From contig DATLAJ010000146.1 in the NCBI GenBank assembly GCA_035527515.1, forward strand, positions 62,001-126,000: a DNA stretch of 64,000 nt. The letters run 5' to 3'. This stretch comes from a bacterium (lineage in GTDB: Bacteria; B130-G9). The position numbers were made by a program, and so were the translations under genes. The notes below the pieces were generated by a model, which was given only the letters and a program-made list of their open reading frames with translations, had not been told where the DNA came from and did no database searches. The first letter of the stretch is position 1, and every line of letters starts with the position of its first letter. Positions 44,613 through 52,084 of this stretch are shown piece after piece.

Positions 44613-44816
44613 TTAGCTCTCGTCCAGTCGCAGATTCGTCGCTCGAAGCCCTTTAGGCCCTTGCTCCGTCGAGAAATCCACCTTACTACCTTCGCGAAGA
44701 GAATCATAATCAGTTCCCTGCACGGCAGAACGATGGAAGAATATCTCGTTACCATCTTCCGCTCGAACAAATCCGAAACCACGGTCTCTGATCAGCCTTT
44801 TAATCTCACCTTTCAA
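44613..44816 (-). CDS. Cold-shock-domain protein
   Basis: A 67-residue OB-fold nucleic-acid-binding protein of the CspA type. RNP1-like motif RDRGFGFVRAED and RNP2-like EIFFHRSAV are both present, and the protein ends GPKGLRATNLRL. Two of the usual aromatic positions are conserved, while K-G-x-I-K-R-L replaces the common K-G-x-V-K-W-F. I place the start at TTG 44816: the upstream AGGAGGTGAT is a near-perfect anti-SD complement with an eight-base spacing to it. The GTG at 44825 lies inside that site. It is probably an RNA chaperone; cold induction is not shown. Confidence 0.88.
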   Translation of the reverse strand: MKGEIKRLIRDRGFGFVRAEDGNEIFFHRSAVQGTDYDSLREGSKVDFSTEQGPKGLRATNLRLDES

Positions 44817-44900
44817 ATCAATCACCTCCTCTCGTCAAAGCCACAAAGCTATGTAATAGTGCATATTAGCTGCAAAGCAGTATTCTGAGTCATGGATATG

Positions 44901-44918
44901 AATTGGGATTCACCAATT
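44901..44918. promoter_or_regulatory. Operator-like palindrome upstream of the cold-shock gene
   Basis: AATTGG and CCAATT arms with a 6-bp centre, about 85 bp before the start codon. The rest of the 536-bp gap 44817-45352 holds no gene I can support. Function is a guess. Confidence 0.25.
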
Positions 44919-45352
44919 AAGCAAAAGGGGGGAAACTCGGCCTGTTACTTCGCTTCCAAAATCAGTTTGGAAACAGCAGTCAGCTCGGGGTTGCTTCCGC
45001 TACCTCCCCGACAACATCGAAATCTCACCAACACCTTGGCCTAACCAGGACAACTCTCCTGATCAAACACATCCTTCATCACAGTTTCCTAAGCCTATTC
45101 AGCCAGATTACACATCATGTCCTGCCTCCTCGGCCTCAGATATCTGTTGCCTAAGAAGGTTCAAGACCAAACTCAATAACTGAAACATTAAGTCCACGGA
45201 TATGCAATGTCAAGTGCAATCTCAAAATCTTTCCACTAAACCAAACATCGCCCGGAACTGGATGGCGTCAAGGACTGGATTCGACAGGGGGCGATTCGAC
45301 CAAAACGGCGCACGAGACAGGCCCAGAACCAGCCTCCAAAACCGCCGTGCAG

Positions 45353-46714
45353 TCAGGAGAGTTTGTGTGTTGCGCGCCGAAGTAACATGCGCCTAGCGAA
45401 CTTCTTGAGGCGCCCTGCGAACGAGTAGCGGGTTCTCTTCAACGCCTTTCGGTATAGCCTAGCGAGCTCGGCTGGCGTAACGTTCTCGAGCGCTATCATC
45501 TGCGTGGACACGCTGCTGTAGTTCTGGTCGCTCGTGTCAATCAGCAGGTCTCTTTCGAGACAATAATCATGGAGCGGCGAGCCAGGAAGCGCCTTGGGCA
45601 GATTGAACTCCGCATAGTCCAGCTTGAGTTCTTGCGCAAATTGTATTGTTTGCTCGATGGTTTCAACCGTCTCGGTCGGATAGCCAAGGATAAAAAATCC
45701 CATTGTAAGTATCCCCCGCGCTCGTGTCGCTGCGATGGTGGACTCGATGTCAGGAAGCGTGGTCTTCTTGTCGCAGAAGTTGAGCAATCGCTGGTTACCG
45801 AACTCAATCCCATACATTATCAGGCCACATCTGGCTTTCTCGAGCCAGTCGAGCATGTTGGCGGACATTCTGCCCGGCCGGCCCATACACGCCCACTTGA
45901 ATCGATCGTAGCCTCGTTCGATCATCCCCTGGCACAGCCTAATCGCCCACTTTTCGTTCAGAAGGAGCAGGTCGTCAGGGAACAGGAGCATCCCCACGTC
46001 GTATTCGCGGCTGCATTTGCCGATCTCGTCGAGCACGTTCTCGACCGACCTTCGCCGCTGCACTTTCCAAAGGTAACTCGAGGCGCAGAAATGACAGTGA
46101 AATGGGCACCCCCGCGTAGCCGTTATCGTAACAACCTTGTCGTCCGGGCGCGTGAAGCCAAAGATGCGCCAGTAGTAGGCATACATAGGGAGCAGGTCCC
46201 TTGCCGGAAACGGCAGATTGTCGAGGTCTTTGATAAACGGGCGGTCCTGATTCACGAGTAGCCTGCCGTTTATGCGGTGGACCAGCCCGGGTATGCCTGA
46301 CAGGTCTGTGCCTCGTTCGAGCGCCGAGAGGAGTTCCAGCGTGGTGTGCTCACCCTCGCCTCGGACGCAGAAGTTTATCCAGGCGTGCTCTTGCATAATT
46401 TGCTGATACAAGAAATGAACGTGCGGGCCGCCGAGGACAATCTTGGCCTGGGGCAGCGCCTCGTGGAGCAGCTTGCCGAGCATGACGCTGGAGTTGTGGG
46501 TCCCGGACACAACCGAAATGCCAACCAGGTCCGGCTGTGAACTGCGAACGCGAGCCACCGTCTGGGCGTGGTCGAGTCCGAGATTCATCGCATCGAGCAT
46601 ATCGACGTCATAGCCGTTTTCTCTGACAAATGCTGCGATGTATGCAAGGCCAGCCGGCGGCAGAGGCGCGAGGTTCTTACTGAAGGAGGGAGGGTTGACG
46701 AGGAACAGCCGCAT
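45353..46714 (-). CDS. B12-binding-domain radical SAM protein
   Basis: A 453-residue enzyme of the class with a cobalamin-binding domain (about 1-135) before a radical SAM barrel. The first part opens MRLFLVNPPSFSKNLAPLPP with GLAYIAAFVRENGYDVDMLD, DLVGISVVSGTHN and VLGGPHVHF; the usual D-x-H-x-x-G B12 motif is not clear. The radical SAM cluster motif is RGCPFHCHFCASS (C-x3-C-x2-C). Later come GIEFGNQRLL and MGFFILGYPTETVETIEQTI. Such enzymes methylate or rearrange unactivated carbons in lipids, antibiotics or sugars; the substrate here is unknown. It follows hflC by six bases, but no shared role is evident. Confidence 0.88.
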   Translation of the reverse strand: MRLFLVNPPSFSKNLAPLPPAGLAYIAAFVRENGYDVDMLDAMNLGLDHAQTVARVRSSQPDLVGISVVSGTHNSSVMLGKLLHEALPQAKIVLGGPHVHFLYQQIMQEHAWINFCVRGEGEHTTLELLSALERGTDLSGIPGLVHRINGRLLVNQDRPFIKDLDNLPFPARDLLPMYAYYWRIFGFTRPDDKVVTITATRGCPFHCHFCASSYLWKVQRRRSVENVLDEIGKCSREYDVGMLLFPDDLLLLNEKWAIRLCQGMIERGYDRFKWACMGRPGRMSANMLDWLEKARCGLIMYGIEFGNQRLLNFCDKKTTLPDIESTIAATRARGILTMGFFILGYPTETVETIEQTIQFAQELKLDYAEFNLPKALPGSPLHDYCLERDLLIDTSDQNYSSVSTQMIALENVTPAELARLYRKALKRTRYSFAGRLKKFARRMLLRRATHKLS

Positions 46715-46720
46715 GGCTTA

Positions 46721-47602
46721 TTACTTGCGGGCCCCCGAGCGCAAATACTTGAAGAACGGCGAGTCCGGAGCAATCACCAGCGTGGTCCTGTTATCAACAG
46801 TTTTATTGTAGGCCTGAAGCGTCCGCCAGAACTGATAGAACTCCACGTCTTGAGAGAACGCCTCGGCATATATCTCTGTTGCTTCGGCGTCGCCCTCGCC
46901 CTCGGTCGTTTTGGCCTGCTTGTAGGCCTCGGCCAGAATGACCGTCCGTTCCTTGTCGGTCTCCGCCTTGATCTCTGTCGCCGTCTGCCGACCCTCTGCG
47001 CGATATTGCTTCGCCTTTCGCGACCGCTCGGCCTCCATTCGCTCAAAGACAGCGCGCTCGTTCTCCTCGGGAAGGTCTGCTCGCTTGATACGTACGTTCA
47101 CGATTTCAATCCCGAATTCCGTCATCTTTGCCGTGCATTCCTCGGAAACGGTGTCCATTATTGGGCCGCGCTTCAATACGATCTCATCGAGGTTGTGCTT
47201 GCCAAGATCGACGCGCAGCACAGAATAGACTATGTCGTCCAGCCTCGTCTGGGCGCCCGCCTCGTTCACGACCTTTTTCATGAACAGCAGAGGATCGGAG
47301 ATTCGCCACCTGGCGTAGTTGTCAATCACAAGCGTCTTCTTGTCGCCAGTTACGATCTCGCGGGGCTCGCTGTCGTACTCCAGTACCCGCTTGTCGAGAA
47401 TGCGCACCGTCTGTATCGGATAGGGGACCTTCGCGTGAAGCCCCGGCTCGCGAATTGTCCTCACGAACTTGCCGAACTGAAGGATGACCGCCTGCTCCGT
47501 CTCATCGACCGTGAAGAAGATCATGTTCACGACGATCGCCAGGAGTATGAACCCGCCAAGCAGATACAGTCCCTTCGGTATCGGAGTAGCGTTCTTTGTC
47601 AT
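46721..47602 (-). CDS. hflC: HflC protease modulator
   Basis: A membrane-anchored SPFH/band-7 protein that, with HflK, forms a large periplasmic assembly around FtsH and tunes its proteolysis. The 293 residues begin with an N-terminal anchor (about 12-32). The SPFH domain has VDETEQAVILQFGKFVRTI, EPGLHAKVPYPIQTV and LVIDNYARWRISDPL, and the C-terminal coiled coil is rich in A, E, K and R (RSRKAKQYRAEGRQTATEIK). The ATG overlaps the hflK stop by four bases (ATGA). The ending FFKYLRSG is usual for HflC. Confidence 0.94.
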   Translation of the reverse strand: MTKNATPIPKGLYLLGGFILLAIVVNMIFFTVDETEQAVILQFGKFVRTIREPGLHAKVPYPIQTVRILDKRVLEYDSEPREIVTGDKKTLVIDNYARWRISDPLLFMKKVVNEAGAQTRLDDIVYSVLRVDLGKHNLDEIVLKRGPIMDTVSEECTAKMTEFGIEIVNVRIKRADLPEENERAVFERMEAERSRKAKQYRAEGRQTATEIKAETDKERTVILAEAYKQAKTTEGEGDAEATEIYAEAFSQDVEFYQFWRTLQAYNKTVDNRTTLVIAPDSPFFKYLRSGARK

Positions 47603-48624
47603 TTGCCGCCCGCCTCCTTCTTGCTCGGCGCAAGCGTTTGAAAATCGCTCGACAGAAGATTCAACAGATTCACCTGGCCCGTCTCGGTGAGGATTATCTT
47701 CTTGGCCGCCGGTAGAACCGCCTCCATCGTCTCGATGTAGAGTCGCCGTCTCGTAACATCCTTGGCCATCCTATACTTCTCGAGCGTCTTGAGGAACTTC
47801 TGCACGTCGCCCTCTGCGCGCTTGATCCTATCGACCTTGGCGCCTTCGGCCTTCTGAACCATCTGGGCCGCCTCGCCCACGGCTTGGGGAAGCACTTCGT
47901 TGCGATAGCCGTGCGCGTTGTTGATCGTCTTGCTTTTGTCCTCTTTGGCGCTCGCAACGTCCTTGAAGGCGTGGATGACCTGCTGGGGCGGATGAACGTC
48001 CTGCAACTGAACGGCCGTTACGTGAACGCCGAGCGTGTAGGACTGGAGCAGCTCGTCGAGCTTCTCACGAGTCTCGTCCTGAATCTGCTGCTTGCCAGCC
48101 GTCAGAACGTCGTCGATGGAGTGGATGCCGATAACCTGCCTAAGCGCCGATTCAGTCGCGTCCCGGATCGTCCCCACCTGATCCTTCACGTTGAAGAGAT
48201 AGGCCCTGGCGTCGTTGACGCGATACTGGACGATCATCGTCACGTTGACGATGTTTTCGTCGCCAGAGAGCATGTGCGACTCTTGATGCACGTTTCGCGC
48301 AACGCCCTCGACCGTCCTGAAGCCGACCTCGAGGCGCCTTATCTCGGTGAGGCTGACTTTATCAAGGGTCTCTATCGGGTAGGGAAGGTGGTAGCGAAGG
48401 CCCTCCTCTGTGCTGTAAACGTAGGCCCCGAACCGTCTTACAACGCCCTGCTCGCCCGGTCGAACCATGTAAAACCCAGTCAGAAGCCAAATAACAATGA
48501 TGGCGAGAACAATCCAGGGGAGACGAACCTTGGGCAGCTTCAAGTTGCCAAAGTTCATCCCAAAGTTCTCACCGCTGCGTCCCTTGGCCCTCATCTTGCT
48601 GAGGTCAAAATCCTGTGGTGGCAT
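47599..48624 (-). CDS. hflK: HflK protease modulator
   Basis: Partner of HflC in the FtsH-associated complex. The 341-residue protein has a short polar N-terminus, an anchor at about 35-53 (WIVLAIIVIWLLTGFYMV) and an SPFH domain beginning RPGEQGVVRRFGAYVYSTEE. MLSGDENIVNVTMIVQYRV and DVLTAGKQQIQDETREKLDE are typical HflK blocks, and the coiled coil follows. The glycine-rich N-terminal extension of proteobacterial HflK is short here. It is first of the operon hflK, hflC, radical SAM. Upstream lies a 25-bp tandem repeat. Confidence 0.93.
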   Translation of the reverse strand: MPPQDFDLSKMRAKGRSGENFGMNFGNLKLPKVRLPWIVLAIIVIWLLTGFYMVRPGEQGVVRRFGAYVYSTEEGLRYHLPYPIETLDKVSLTEIRRLEVGFRTVEGVARNVHQESHMLSGDENIVNVTMIVQYRVNDARAYLFNVKDQVGTIRDATESALRQVIGIHSIDDVLTAGKQQIQDETREKLDELLQSYTLGVHVTAVQLQDVHPPQQVIHAFKDVASAKEDKSKTINNAHGYRNEVLPQAVGEAAQMVQKAEGAKVDRIKRAEGDVQKFLKTLEKYRMAKDVTRRRLYIETMEAVLPAAKKIILTETGQVNLLNLLSSDFQTLAPSKKEAGGK

Positions 48625-48635
48625 AACTCATCGCT

Positions 48636-48685
48636 CTTCAACGCTCCAAATCAGATCAAACTTCAACGCTCCAAATCAGATCAAA
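48636..48685. repeat. 25-bp tandem duplication upstream of hflK
   Basis: Two exact copies of a 25-bp unit beginning CTTCAACGCTCC and ending AGATCAAA, followed by a short degenerate ATACAAATACAAG run. Positioned 12 bp before the hflK start, so it may affect expression. Confidence 0.8.
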
Positions 48686-48780
48686 TACAAATACAAGTTA
48701 ACAGCGCCATTGGCAAATGTCAAATGATTGTTCACTTCGTTTGAAGCACTTGACGGAACGTGGAAATTGTTGATGATTCA

Positions 48781-49281
48781 CCACAGAGACACAGAGAGCA
48801 CAGAGGCAGGAAGATGGGACAATTCAGGAGAGCTGTGAGCGTGAGGGAGTGAACCACAGAGACACAGAGTCGCAGAGGGACCCATTGACTGGGAAGGTTA
48901 TCGGGCTCGCGATTGAGGTTCATCGGAACCTCGGTCCCGGACTTCTGGAATCTGCCTACGAAGAATGCCTCTGCTGGGAGCTCAAGCAGGCCGGCCTTAG
49001 TGTTCAGCGGCAGATCGCGCTGCCTGTAGTCTATAAAGGATGTGAAGCTTGACGTCGGCTATAGGGTCGATGTAATCGTAGAGAACAGGCTTATCCTTGA
49101 ACTGAAGACTGTGGAGAAGCTGTTGTCGATTCACGAGGCGCAGCTACTGACATATCTGAGACTAACCGGTCTGAAAACAGGTCTTTTGATCAACTTCAAT
49201 ACTGCTGTTCTGAAGGACGGCATAAGGAGATTAGTCCTTTGACCTCTCTGTGTAACTCTGTGTAACTCTGTGTCTCTGTGG
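48781..49281. repeat. CCACAGAGACACAGAG repeats bracketing the GxxExxY gene
   Basis: The 16-mer occurs directly at 48781-48796 and 48854-48869 and inverted at 49266-49281. Partial TGTGTAACTC copies precede the last. The second copy supplies the first codons of the gene (N-H-R-D-T-E). Similar repeats are commonly seen near GxxExxY genes. Confidence 0.8.
48849..49242 (+). pseudogene. GxxExxY family protein, frameshifted
   Basis: The first frame (from GTG 48849) reads PLTGKVIGLAIEVHRNLGPG and LLESAYEECLCWEL, with the name-giving G-L-L-E-S-A-Y, and stops after VVYKGCEA. The next frame continues with VKLDVGYRVDVIVENRLILE and ends LINFNTAVLKDGIRRLVL at 49242. Removing one A from the AAA at 49035-49037 restores VYKDVKLDVGYRVD, as expected for the family. 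These roughly 125-residue proteins resemble PD-(D/E)xK nucleases (the R-V-D-x-x-V and L-E-L-K segments); their role is not established. The natural start may be near residue 12. A real mutation or a sequencing error are both possible. Confidence 0.82.
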
Positions 49282-49299
49282 TGAAAAAAGGATAGTCGC

Positions 49300-50259
49300 A
49301 TGGCAAGCCGAAAGCCGCCCGTATCCATTGTCGTGCCCGTCTATAACGCCGAGGGGACGATAGCCGACTGCGTTGGGGCTCTGCTTGGACTGGATTATCC
49401 CAGGCGGCTCGTTCAGACCATCGTTGTTGACAACAACTCGACCGATAACACACCCGACATTCTCCAGCAGTTCAACAGCATAGATTACGTCTTCGAGCCC
49501 AAGAAGGGCGCATATCAGGCGAGAAATACTGGCGCAAAGTTCGCCCAGCACGACATCATAGCCTTCACCGACGCCGACTGCATACCGAAACCAGATTGGC
49601 TTTCGCGCCTCGTCGATGGGCTCGTTCATCCCCAACCGCCAGCCGCCAACCGCCAACGGTCAACGGTCAACCGCCAACCGCCAACTAATGGCTTCGCCAT
49701 CGTGGGCGGGAAGGTTGAGGCATACCCTCCGTCCAACCTCGTCGAGCGATACATAGATTATCGCAAGATACTGGACCAGGAGAAGATGGCCGAGCGCTCC
49801 GAGTTCTCGCTGCCGTTCTTCGTCACCGCCAACTGCCTCGTGAGGAGAGACGTGTTCGAGCAGCTCGGCGGCTTCGACACCTATTTCGAGATAGCGGGCG
49901 ACGCCGACTTCTGCTGGCGTGCCCAGCAGGCGGGATTCGGGCTGAGATACAGCCCTGAAGCGGTGATTGTCCACAAGCACAGGTCGGACTTGCTGGGTCT
50001 TTATTCGCAGTCCTTTCAATACGGTTTCGGCCGCGCCTCGCTCTTTGCAAAGCACGGTGCTAGTTTTCGCCGGAGGTTCAGGTTCGACTGGAAGGAGCAC
50101 GTTTTCCTGGTAGAGAGCATACTGAAGAGCATCATCGCACCGGTCGCTAGACGGCCAAAATCCGAGGCGCTGCTGCCGGTATTTGATACAATTGCCTATT
50201 CTGCGCTGACGTTGGGCAAGATTTACGGTAGTTTCAAGAGAGGGACGCTCGTGCTATGA
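49300..50259 (+). CDS. Family 2 glycosyltransferase with an in-frame repeat insertion
   Basis: A 319-residue GT2 enzyme. Visible are SIVVPVYNAEGTIADCVGAL, QTIVVDNNSTDNTPDIL, IAFTDADCIPKPDWLSRL (metal site) and FEIAGDADFCWRAQQAGFG (acidic motif). Between residues 111 and 130 the chain reads PQPPAANRQRSTVNRQPPTN, encoded by a CCGCCAACCG-type repeat; without it VDGLVHP would run directly into NGFAIVGGKVEAYPP as in relatives. The insertion lies in a loop before a conserved strand, so the enzyme may still work. The start is ATG 49300 with AAAGGAT upstream. Confidence 0.9.
   Translation: MASRKPPVSIVVPVYNAEGTIADCVGALLGLDYPRRLVQTIVVDNNSTDNTPDILQQFNSIDYVFEPKKGAYQARNTGAKFAQHDIIAFTDADCIPKPDWLSRLVDGLVHPQPPAANRQRSTVNRQPPTNGFAIVGGKVEAYPPSNLVERYIDYRKILDQEKMAERSEFSLPFFVTANCLVRRDVFEQLGGFDTYFEIAGDADFCWRAQQAGFGLRYSPEAVIVHKHRSDLLGLYSQSFQYGFGRASLFAKHGASFRRRFRFDWKEHVFLVESILKSIIAPVARRPKSEALLPVFDTIAYSALTLGKIYGSFKRGTLVL
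49631..49687. repeat. CCGCCAAC-type repeat inside a coding region
   Basis: Seven or eight imperfect copies of (C)CGCCAAC or CGGTCAA, the reverse complement of the GTTGGCGG repeat found after both beta-helix genes. It is in frame with the glycosyltransferase and free of stops in that frame. Confidence 0.82.
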
Positions 50260-50310
50260 AGGTTTGGCTCTGGTTTCATGGCCGAGCTGCAGCTCTCGAT
50301 CGGCATCGCC

Positions 50311-50412
50311 GACGTGTAGGGGCGATTCACGAATCGCCCTTAACATCTGATCAGACTAGGGCGGCTCGTGAGCCGCCCCTACAACACCCAATCCTATAGG
50401 AAGGCCTCTGTA
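50311..50412. repeat. REP-like pair with a decayed MITE end
   Basis: GTAGGGGCGATTCACGAATC onward (50316-50339) and an inverted GTAGGGGCGGCTCACGAGCC partner (50359-50382). The stem differs at paired positions from the copies at 37892 and 34039. The following AAGGCCTCTGTAATCAGG resembles the right border of the MITE at 37999, so this may be an old third copy. It forms the upstream region of the next gene. Confidence 0.7.
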
Positions 50413-50417
50413 ATCAG

Positions 50418-51320
50418 GTGAGCGTAGAAACTGAGCATGTCAAGGTTGCGGTTGGGGTCCCGTGCTACAATGCGGCCGCCACTATTGGCGCCTGTATCGC
50501 ATCGCTCGGCGAGCAGACGCGCACGCCTGATGAGATAATCGTTGTGGATGACGGCTCCACGGACAACAGCGGCCTCCTTGCCGGATACGCTGGTGCGGAG
50601 GTCATCTCCCCGGGCGAGAACGTGGGGCTATCCGCGGCGAGAAACCTGCTGTGGCAGCATACGGATGCCGACATCATTCTTTTCGTAGATGCGGACACGG
50701 TTGCGCGCAGCGACTTGCTGGAAAAGCTGCTCAAGCACTATGTGTCCCCCGAGGTTGGCGGCGTTGGGGGGCAGGCGGTCGAGGCGCGTATCGAGAGCAT
50801 TTATGACCTTTGGCGGAAGTTCAGCGCGGCGCAGACTCTCGGGGACCGGGTGCTCGAGGACGCGCAGGTGCTGTTTGGTCTTTGCTGCTCCTACCGCCGG
50901 TCTGTGCTCGAGCAGGCGACCGGCTTCGACCCGTATTTTCGGACCAACGGGGAGGACCACGACATCAGCATTCGGATACGAAAGGTCGGCCACAGGCTGG
51001 TTTACGAACCGGCCGCGGTCGTCGAGCATTACAGGACGGACACGTTCAGGTCGCTGATGAGAATGCTATATCGTTACGAGCTGTTCACGCAGGTTGCGAA
51101 GATGCGAAACGGCGTCCTGATCGAGAACCATTACAGGACATTCTGGAGACGCGTCGGCTTTTTCTTCGGACGTCTTTCACAAATTGCTAGTAGGATGCGA
51201 GGCTTCAAGTTCGCTTTGATCGACCTGGCGGCGCTGGTTCCCGTCTTCGCCGCGTGCTACAGGGCGAAGTCCCTGGCGAGGCAGGGGCTCGCGAGGTCGA
51301 GGGCGCACTCGAATGTGTAA
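50418..51320 (+). CDS. Family 2 glycosyltransferase
   Basis: A 300-residue GT2 enzyme related to the one at 36961. Motifs: VAVGVPCYNAAATIGACIAS, EIIVVDDGSTDNSGLLAG, IILFVDADTVARSD, the shared LFGLCCSYRRSVLEQATGFD and YFRTNGEDHDISIRIRK. The start is GTG 50418 just after the REP pair; the ribosome site is weak. Its last 33 codons and stop lie in a 102-bp segment that is repeated at 53335-53436 after the restriction-modification genes. The gene stays intact because the duplication restored its 3' end. Confidence 0.9.
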   Translation: MSVETEHVKVAVGVPCYNAAATIGACIASLGEQTRTPDEIIVVDDGSTDNSGLLAGYAGAEVISPGENVGLSAARNLLWQHTDADIILFVDADTVARSDLLEKLLKHYVSPEVGGVGGQAVEARIESIYDLWRKFSAAQTLGDRVLEDAQVLFGLCCSYRRSVLEQATGFDPYFRTNGEDHDISIRIRKVGHRLVYEPAAVVEHYRTDTFRSLMRMLYRYELFTQVAKMRNGVLIENHYRTFWRRVGFFFGRLSQIASRMRGFKFALIDLAALVPVFAACYRAKSLARQGLARSRAHSNV

Positions 51321-51323
51321 TAG
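51222..51323 (+). repeat. Left copy of the 102-bp direct repeat flanking the R-M genes
   Basis: It matches 53335-53436 at 100 of 102 positions (GCGAAGTCC versus GCGACGTCC, and GAATGTG versus GAACGTG). Weaker similarity (18 of 24) continues to about 51347 and 53460. The direct orientation and position mark a target duplication made on insertion of the R-M unit. Confidence 0.92.
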
Positions 51324-51400
51324 ATCTGTTGCGATGACTCTCACCGCAGAGGCTCGAAGACCACGAGGTAGGAGGTATTGAGATTCTCTTGCAGCACGCT

Positions 51401-51418
51401 TACAGTTAATGAACTGTA
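51401..51418. promoter_or_regulatory. Operator-like palindrome before the restriction gene
   Basis: TACAGTT-AATG-AACTGTA, a perfect 7-bp inverted repeat with a 4-bp centre, 75 bp before the endonuclease start. Type II systems are often controlled at such sites by a C protein or by the methyltransferase; no C gene is present. Role is inferred. Confidence 0.35.
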
Positions 51419-51492
51419 GGCCAATAGAGGTCTGGCTTCGGTGTTGCATACAGCGGGAAGCACCAAAGGGGCAGTTTGATGAATAAGGAATC

Positions 51493-52083
51493 ATGGGAAA
51501 CCTCGCTGATTACTACTGTGCATTACTGAAGTGGGAGCAAGCGCCGCCGGCGCGACTGGTCGATCCATGGCCACTTGAACTGCGCCAAGCGGTCGAGGAC
51601 GAGATCAGGCATGCCGTGCTGAAGAGCGGCATCAAAGGAGAGTTTTGCCCAATCCGGCCCAACAGCACAAACCAGTCCATCGGGAATCAGGTAGAGGCTT
51701 TTGTCGTGAACCGCCTCATCCCCCACGGTTCTTCATATTGCATATCTCCCTGCCCCGGTGCCGGTTACCCAGATAAGATGCTCGCCCACAGCGCATCGAC
51801 GCTTGAAATACCACTGGAGTTGAAAGCTACCAGTGATTGGAATCCGAGCGACACGAATCGTAGAGTATTAACTTCGTCCTCGCACAAGTTGCGCCAGCAA
51901 TTCAGAACGCCCATTTATCACCTTCTTATGACTGTCCTCTATACAAATACTCGGGACTGCGCACGCATCGATGCGATACGTCTCGATTTTCTTGAACCTA
52001 CAACATCGGTCAATGTGAGACTTGAGGCTTCCGTGAACCACAAGATCCTCGCAACGGGCCCACACCACAGCGTTATCATTTAG
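51493..52083 (+). CDS. Probable type II restriction endonuclease (PD-D/ExK fold)
   Basis: A 196-residue protein with no family I can name. A candidate nuclease core is present: GAGYPDKM with P93-D94, then ASTLEIPLELKATS with E109-x-K111, the order and spacing of PD-(D/E)xK enzymes. A hydrophobic strand IYHLLMTVLYTNT follows. Its place one base before a DNA methyltransferase gene, on the same strand, and the duplication around the pair support a restriction role. AAGGAATC stands before the ATG. Base composition is more AT-rich than the flanking genes. Specificity cannot be read from sequence. It could also be another DNA-linked nuclease partner of the methylase. Confidence 0.75.
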   Translation: MGNLADYYCALLKWEQAPPARLVDPWPLELRQAVEDEIRHAVLKSGIKGEFCPIRPNSTNQSIGNQVEAFVVNRLIPHGSSYCISPCPGAGYPDKMLAHSASTLEIPLELKATSDWNPSDTNRRVLTSSSHKLRQQFRTPIYHLLMTVLYTNTRDCARIDAIRLDFLEPTTSVNVRLEASVNHKILATGPHHSVII

Positions 52084-52084
52084 A

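Noticed and set aside
45277-45289. GGATTCGACAGGG resembles the conserved 5' part of tmRNA.
   Set aside because: The preceding bases do not form the usual GGGG-type acceptor stem, no tag reading frame or CCA-proximal T-arm follows within 400 bp, and the region runs into the radical SAM gene on the other strand.
51324-51492. A small controller (C) gene before the restriction endonuclease.
   Set aside because: No open frame with a helix-turn-helix is present in these 169 bp on either strand.
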